From contig JABGQH010000009.1 in NCBI GenBank assembly GCA_018648865.1, forward strand, positions 1 to 64,000: 64,000 nt of DNA. Direction: 5' to 3'. Below the pieces are notes generated by a model. That model was not told the origin of the DNA, did no database searches, and saw only the letters and a program-made list of their open reading frames with translations. Shown piece after piece: positions 58,667 through 64,000 of the stretch. This DNA comes from Candidatus Peregrinibacteria bacterium. GTDB taxonomy: Bacteria; Patescibacteriota; Gracilibacteria; Peribacterales; Peribacteraceae. How positions within the stretch are numbered: position 1 is the stretch's first letter; each line of letters starts with the position of its first letter. The translations under genes and the position numbers were made by a program.

Positions 58667-60315
58667 AAAACTCTTGCAGCGAATGCTCGGCAAAATTTGA
58701 AGTAACAGATAGTGATTTAGAATTCTTTGGTAAATTTAAATACCCCATATCTACACCTACTCTGTGTCCGGCCTGTCGAGTACAAAGGAGGATGTCTTGG
58801 AGGAACGATAGAACTTTCTACCATCGAAAATCCTCCTTATCAAAAAAACAGATGGTATCTATTTATCCAGAAAATACCCCTTGGCCTGTATATCTACAGA
58901 GTGAGTGGTATAGCGATAAATGGAATCCTTTGGATTATGGAATTGAATTTGATTTTAGCGTTCCATTCTTTACTCAGTTTAAAGAGCTAATGATGACAGT
59001 ACCTAGACTGGGTATGGATTTAATTAATTGTGAGAACAGCGAATATTGTAATTACTGTGGTGATGATAAAAACTGTTATTTAGATATTGCAGGTGAGGCC
59101 AATGAAGATTGTTACTTCTGTTTATTTACTAAATATTCAAAAAATTGCTTAGACTGCACATTCGCTTATCATTCAACTCTGTGTCATGAATGCATACAGG
59201 TTTACAACTCATATGCATGTAGGAATTCTATGTACTTAGATAACTGCAGTGATTGCGCATTTAGTTTCGATCTAAAAGGATGCAAGAACTGCCTACTTTC
59301 TATTAACCTTCGTAATAAAGAATATTATATTTTGAACGAACCTCATACAAAGGAGGAATATGAAAAGAAACTTTTAGAATTAAATTTGAGTTCTAATGAA
59401 GCACTAAAAAGTGTTCATGATATTTGGAAAAAAATGAGAATTGAAAATGGAATCTATAGAGACATGTACACCTTGAATTGTGAAGACTGCACAGGAAATA
59501 ACGTTAAGACATCAAAAAATTGTCATGGATGTTACAACACAACAGACTCAGAAGATTGTAAATATTTATATGATGTCCTAGATGCAAAGGACTGTCAGGA
59601 TTTAAATTACTCACTTTATAAACCAGAGGTAGCATATGAACTCTGTTCAACGTTAAATATGACTTATAGCGCCTTCTGCTACGCTTCTCATTACAGTAAT
59701 AATTGTTTCTATTGTGATAAGACAAATCATAGTAGCAACTGTTTTGGTTGTATTGGATTAGACCATATGGAGTATTGCATTCTGAACAAGCAATATACAA
59801 AGGAAGAATACGAAGAATTGCTGCCAAGAATTATCGCATACATGGAAAAAACTAAAGAATGGGGACAGTTCTTTCCAGTTACACTTTCACCATATGGATA
59901 TAACGAAACTGTTGCCCATGAATACATGCCACTAACTCAGAAAGAGGTAGAGAAGAATGGTTGGGTTTGGACGTTGCAAGAAGAAAAGGAAAGTTACATG
60001 GGTCCAGAAGTACAAATACCAGATACAATTTCGGATGTAAGCGATGATATTTGTAATGAGCTTATAACCTGCGATAAAAGTGGTAAGCCTTTTAAGATAA
60101 TTCCACAAGAGCTTAAATTTTATCGCGAGCAGGGGATTCCAATACCTAGGAGGTCCCCAATGCAAAGGCATACAGATAGAAATGACCTAAGAAATCCACG
60201 CAAGCTCTGGGACAGAAAATGTGATAAGTGCTCAAATGATATTCAAACAAGTTACAGTCCAGATAGGCCAGAGAAGGTTTTTTGTGAGGAATGTTATCTA
60301 AAAGAGGTATACTAG
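58663..60315 (+). CDS. Cys-rich zinc-ribbon paralog 2
   Basis: Same architecture; ATGA overlap with paralog 1 (MKNSCSECSAKFEV at 58663; ORF track 58633). Confidence 0.85.
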   Translation: MKNSCSECSAKFEVTDSDLEFFGKFKYPISTPTLCPACRVQRRMSWRNDRTFYHRKSSLSKKQMVSIYPENTPWPVYLQSEWYSDKWNPLDYGIEFDFSVPFFTQFKELMMTVPRLGMDLINCENSEYCNYCGDDKNCYLDIAGEANEDCYFCLFTKYSKNCLDCTFAYHSTLCHECIQVYNSYACRNSMYLDNCSDCAFSFDLKGCKNCLLSINLRNKEYYILNEPHTKEEYEKKLLELNLSSNEALKSVHDIWKKMRIENGIYRDMYTLNCEDCTGNNVKTSKNCHGCYNTTDSEDCKYLYDVLDAKDCQDLNYSLYKPEVAYELCSTLNMTYSAFCYASHYSNNCFYCDKTNHSSNCFGCIGLDHMEYCILNKQYTKEEYEELLPRIIAYMEKTKEWGQFFPVTLSPYGYNETVAHEYMPLTQKEVEKNGWVWTLQEEKESYMGPEVQIPDTISDVSDDICNELITCDKSGKPFKIIPQELKFYREQGIPIPRRSPMQRHTDRNDLRNPRKLWDRKCDKCSNDIQTSYSPDRPEKVFCEECYLKEVY

Positions 60316-60321
60316 GCACCA

Positions 60322-62004
60322 ATGCAGAAAAAATGCTGTAAATGTCCGGGATCGTTTGAAATAACTGACGAGGATTTAGTATTTTACGACAAAGTTTCAC
60401 CAATAATTAATAAAAAGAAACACAGAATACCAACTCCTACTCTATGCACACCCTGTAGAGAGCAGAGGCGTTTAGCAATCCCGAATGTTAGAAACTTCTA
60501 TTCTAGAGAATGTAATCTTTGTCAGAAGATGATGGTATCAGCATATGCATCCGATCAACTATTTACAGTCTATTGCCAAGAATGTTGGTGGGGTGATAAG
60601 TGGGATGAATTAACTTACGGTGTTGATGTTGATTTCTCACGTCCATTTATCGAGCAGATGCAAGAATTACAACTAAAAGTGCCACGGCTTACCTTGATGA
60701 ATAAGGCTGCAGAGAACAGTGAGTTCTGTAACTACGCAGGATTCAACAAGAATTGTTATCTAGCAATTGCTGGTTCGTGGTACAACGAAGATTGTTTATA
60801 TGGAACGTGTTTCGATCACTCAAAAAACTCTGTGGATTGCTCATTTCTTTCTTACGGAGAATTGTGTTACGAATGCATCTATGGCACTAAATTATACAAT
60901 TGTGTTTACTGTGTTGATTCCTCTGATTCCTCAGATTGTCTATTTTCATTCAATTTAAGAGGTTGTAGAAATTGCATTCTAAGCAGTAATATACGTAACA
61001 AACAGTATTACATACGTAATAAGCAATGCACTAAGCAAGAATTTGATGAAATCAGGAGTATGATTTCTAGGTACGAAATCTTCCAGAAATATCTAACAGA
61101 GTTTCACAAGTGGAGAAAAACACTCTTGCGTCCAGCTAACTACAATATTAACTGTGAAGATTGTATCGGCGACTATCTGCGGAATTGCAAAAATGTAGTA
61201 AACGGCTTTATTGGAAATGGGGTAGAGGATGCAAAAAATGTTTTCATGGTTGAGTATTCAAAGGATTTTATGGACTGTTGTTTTGCAGGTTACGATAATG
61301 CTCAACTTTTCTATGAATGCATAGCCGCTGGTATAGGAGGGCAGCGTAATCAATTCTGTTTTCAGAATTGGTCATGCAATGACATACTTTATTGCGATAC
61401 ACCACAGTCATCATCAGACTGTTTCGGTTGCATTTGTATTCGCAATAAACAATTTTGTATTCTAAATAAGCAATATTCAAAGAACGAATACCAAGAGTTA
61501 GTACCAAGAATCATAGATCTTATGAAAAAACATGGAGAGTGGGGAGAGTTCTTTCCATCTAGCTATAGTCCATTCGCTTATAACGAGACATTTGCTCAAG
61601 ACTACTATCCTCTAGCCAAAAAAGAAGCACTAATGAATAATCTAAAATGGAGAGAGGACACTAATGAAATATTAAAAGTAGATCGAACTATACCTTCTAG
61701 TAATCTACCTGATTCTATCCATGACATTCCAGATGATATTCTTAATTGGGCTGTAATATGTGCAGAAACTGGTAAGCCGTACCGTATTGTAAAACAAGAA
61801 CTTTACTATTATCGTTCACAGAACCTACCAGTTCCTCGATTACACTACGATGCTCGCAATAAGCATCGCATCCAATTACACAATTTGAATAAGATACACA
61901 AAAAGCAATGCGACAAGTGCAACAAAGAAATGCATACAGTTTATTCAACTGATTGTTCTGAAACAGTTTTTTGTGAGGAATGTTATCTAAAAGAGGTATA
62001 CTAG
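60322..62004 (+). CDS. Cys-rich zinc-ribbon paralog 3
   Basis: Same architecture; ends CEECYLKEVY. Confidence 0.85.
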   Translation: MQKKCCKCPGSFEITDEDLVFYDKVSPIINKKKHRIPTPTLCTPCREQRRLAIPNVRNFYSRECNLCQKMMVSAYASDQLFTVYCQECWWGDKWDELTYGVDVDFSRPFIEQMQELQLKVPRLTLMNKAAENSEFCNYAGFNKNCYLAIAGSWYNEDCLYGTCFDHSKNSVDCSFLSYGELCYECIYGTKLYNCVYCVDSSDSSDCLFSFNLRGCRNCILSSNIRNKQYYIRNKQCTKQEFDEIRSMISRYEIFQKYLTEFHKWRKTLLRPANYNINCEDCIGDYLRNCKNVVNGFIGNGVEDAKNVFMVEYSKDFMDCCFAGYDNAQLFYECIAAGIGGQRNQFCFQNWSCNDILYCDTPQSSSDCFGCICIRNKQFCILNKQYSKNEYQELVPRIIDLMKKHGEWGEFFPSSYSPFAYNETFAQDYYPLAKKEALMNNLKWREDTNEILKVDRTIPSSNLPDSIHDIPDDILNWAVICAETGKPYRIVKQELYYYRSQNLPVPRLHYDARNKHRIQLHNLNKIHKKQCDKCNKEMHTVYSTDCSETVFCEECYLKEVY

Positions 62005-62010
62005 GCACCA

Positions 62011-63702
62011 ATGCAGAAAAAATGTCCTAAGTGCTCGGCGTCATTTAATGTAACTGACGAGGATATTTTGCTTTTAGATAAATTATCACCAGTGATTAAT
62101 TCCAAAAAGCATAGTCTGCCAGCTCCTACATTATGTTTTAGCTGCAGATTACAAAGGAGGCTAGCGTTCTATAATTCTAGATCGATTTATCCTAGGAAAT
62201 GCGATCTAACAGGAAAAAACATTGTATCTATTTATTCACCGGATAAGCCATACAAAGTTTACGAGAGAAGAGAATGGTATGGGGATAACTGGGATCCATT
62301 TGAATATGGCAGAGATTTTGATTTTAATAGACCTTTCTTTGATCAATTCAAAGAATTACTAGATTCGGTTCCACATCTTTCTTTAACAGTACTAGGAGAG
62401 ACTGTTAATAGTGAATTCACTAATGACAATTTGATAGTAAAAAATTGTTATCTAATATTCGACGGAGAGAGAGCAGAGGATTGTATGTATGGTCATACAT
62501 TTGTTGGTATCACTTCATGTTTAGATTTTGCAGCAGCGGTAGATTGTGAACTCTGCTATGAAACGATCCATTGCAATAATTGTTATAACTGCAAATACAG
62601 TAGATATTCTACAAATTGTAGTGATAGTTGGTTTATTAGGGACTGCATAGGATGTAAGAACTGTTTTGGATGTGCTAATTTGAGGCAAAAACAATATTGC
62701 ATATTTAATGAACAAAAAACAAAAGAGGAATACGAGAAATACTTAGAACAATTCGATTCAACCTCGTATAAAACTGTTCAGGATATGATTAATAAAACAA
62801 ATGAGTTCTTTCTGAAATATCCTGTAAAAGAATGTAGAGGAGAACAGAATGTTGATGTCACAGGGAATAATCTAAATCAATCAAAGGATTCAAAAGACTG
62901 CTTTGACTGCAACAAAGTACAGGACTGCCATTACTGCACAAATTGCTTGGTAGGAGCAAAGGACTGCAGTGATATACATATATGGGGAGACAGCATGGAG
63001 CTCTGTTATGAAAGCTGCGTAATTGGTGTAAAGACTCAAAACTTATTGGGCTGTTATTATGTGTCACAAGGTGCAGACAACATACTCTATTCTATGTATT
63101 GCAGCAGAAGTGTAAAAAACCTATTTGGTTGCATAGGGTTACGGCATAAGAGCAATTGTATTTTCAACAAACAATATTCAGCAGAAGAGTATGAAGATCT
63201 AGCTGAAAGAATCGTTGAGCATATGAAGAAGACTGGAGAATGGGGGGAGTTCTTTCCATCTTCTATATCTGGCTTTGGTTATAACGAAACAATGGCTCAG
63301 ACATTCTTTCCCTTAGAAAAAGACGATGCAAAGAAGCTTGGCTATTCATGGAGTGAATACCAATCTCCTGTAGAGGCAGATCGTACGATTGATGCTTCAA
63401 AGTTGCCAGATAGTACAAATGACATCCCAGACGATGTTTTGAACTGGGCCATCGTATGCACAGATACAGGAAAGCCTTTTAAAATAATTAGGAAGGAACT
63501 TGAGTTTTATAGAGATCATAAATTGCCGATTCCTCGTAAGCACCCAGACCAAAGGCATTACGATAGATTTGCTATTAAAAATCCATATCACCTTTGGGAT
63601 AGATCATGCGATAAATGTTCTAAAGAAATTAAAACAACATACGCACCAGAAAGGCCAGAAACAATTTTCTGTGAAGAATGCTATCTAAAAGAGGTATACT
63701 AA
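62011..63702 (+). CDS. Cys-rich zinc-ribbon paralog 4
   Basis: Same architecture; ends CEECYLKEVY. Confidence 0.85.
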   Translation: MQKKCPKCSASFNVTDEDILLLDKLSPVINSKKHSLPAPTLCFSCRLQRRLAFYNSRSIYPRKCDLTGKNIVSIYSPDKPYKVYERREWYGDNWDPFEYGRDFDFNRPFFDQFKELLDSVPHLSLTVLGETVNSEFTNDNLIVKNCYLIFDGERAEDCMYGHTFVGITSCLDFAAAVDCELCYETIHCNNCYNCKYSRYSTNCSDSWFIRDCIGCKNCFGCANLRQKQYCIFNEQKTKEEYEKYLEQFDSTSYKTVQDMINKTNEFFLKYPVKECRGEQNVDVTGNNLNQSKDSKDCFDCNKVQDCHYCTNCLVGAKDCSDIHIWGDSMELCYESCVIGVKTQNLLGCYYVSQGADNILYSMYCSRSVKNLFGCIGLRHKSNCIFNKQYSAEEYEDLAERIVEHMKKTGEWGEFFPSSISGFGYNETMAQTFFPLEKDDAKKLGYSWSEYQSPVEADRTIDASKLPDSTNDIPDDVLNWAIVCTDTGKPFKIIRKELEFYRDHKLPIPRKHPDQRHYDRFAIKNPYHLWDRSCDKCSKEIKTTYAPERPETIFCEECYLKEVY

Positions 63703-63708
63703 CTGCCA

Positions 63709-64000
63709 ATGCAGCAAACCTGCGAAAAGTGTTCGGCAATGTTTGAAGTCACAGAAGGGGATTTAGAGTATTACGATGAAATATCGCCTATATTTAACGG
63801 AAAGAAATACTTAATACCTCCTCCTGTTCAGTGCCCTGAATGTCGCTTTCAGAGGAGGTTAATATTTAGAAATGAAAGAAAATTATATAAAAGAAAATCA
63901 GATGTTTCAGGAAAACAAATAGTAAGTATGTTTGCTCCAGATAATCCACATAAAACATGTACACAGGACGAGTGGCTTAGTAATGATTTTGACGCAATGC
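63709..64000 (+). CDS. Cys-rich zinc-ribbon paralog 5 (truncated by window edge)
   Basis: MQQTCEKCSAMFEVTEGDLEYYDEISPIFNGKKYLIPPPVQCPECRFQRRL... matches the N-terminal ribbon of paralogs 1-4. Confidence 0.85.
   Translation, partial: MQQTCEKCSAMFEVTEGDLEYYDEISPIFNGKKYLIPPPVQCPECRFQRRLIFRNERKLYKRKSDVSGKQIVSMFAPDNPHKTCTQDEWLSNDFDAM

Noticed and set aside
59504-63591. Minus-strand ORFs opposite the Cys-rich paralogs
   Set aside because: Antisense shadows with no consistent conservation between paralogs.

Overview
This 64-kb window is AT-rich, gene-dense bacterial DNA read with the standard code. The gene content and the Cys-rich protein family suggest a Candidate Phyla Radiation / Patescibacteria genome; the lineage is inference. 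Core genes: carB, purD, purF, folD, tmk, mnmA, prfA, greA, holA, groES-groEL, tsaD and lgt. Other recognisable genes: a MurE-like ligase, a DEAD helicase, an SF1 helicase, a Clp-type AAA+ ATPase, two sortases, several surface proteins (SLH, Calx-beta, PKD, cohesin/FN3, dockerin, cupredoxin) and three tRNAs (Tyr-GTA, Leu-TAA, Leu-CAG). Main observations: (1) a tandem array of five ~560-aa Cys-rich zinc-ribbon paralogs at the right end, running off the window; (2) TANNNT -10-like hexamers exactly 6 nt upstream of at least 15 start codons on both strands, suggesting leaderless transcription, with two genes apparently starting at ATC and ATT; (3) a tandemly duplicated ~330-nt element whose terminal hairpins covary between copies, a candidate structured RNA; (4) tRNA-Tyr 3'-end duplication and direct repeats around a lipid-synthesis-like cassette; (5) a partial tRNA-Leu copy interrupted by a 20-bp perfect palindrome; (6) a dockerin/cohesin/cupredoxin surface operon. 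All calls were made by reading the sequence; no searches were run.
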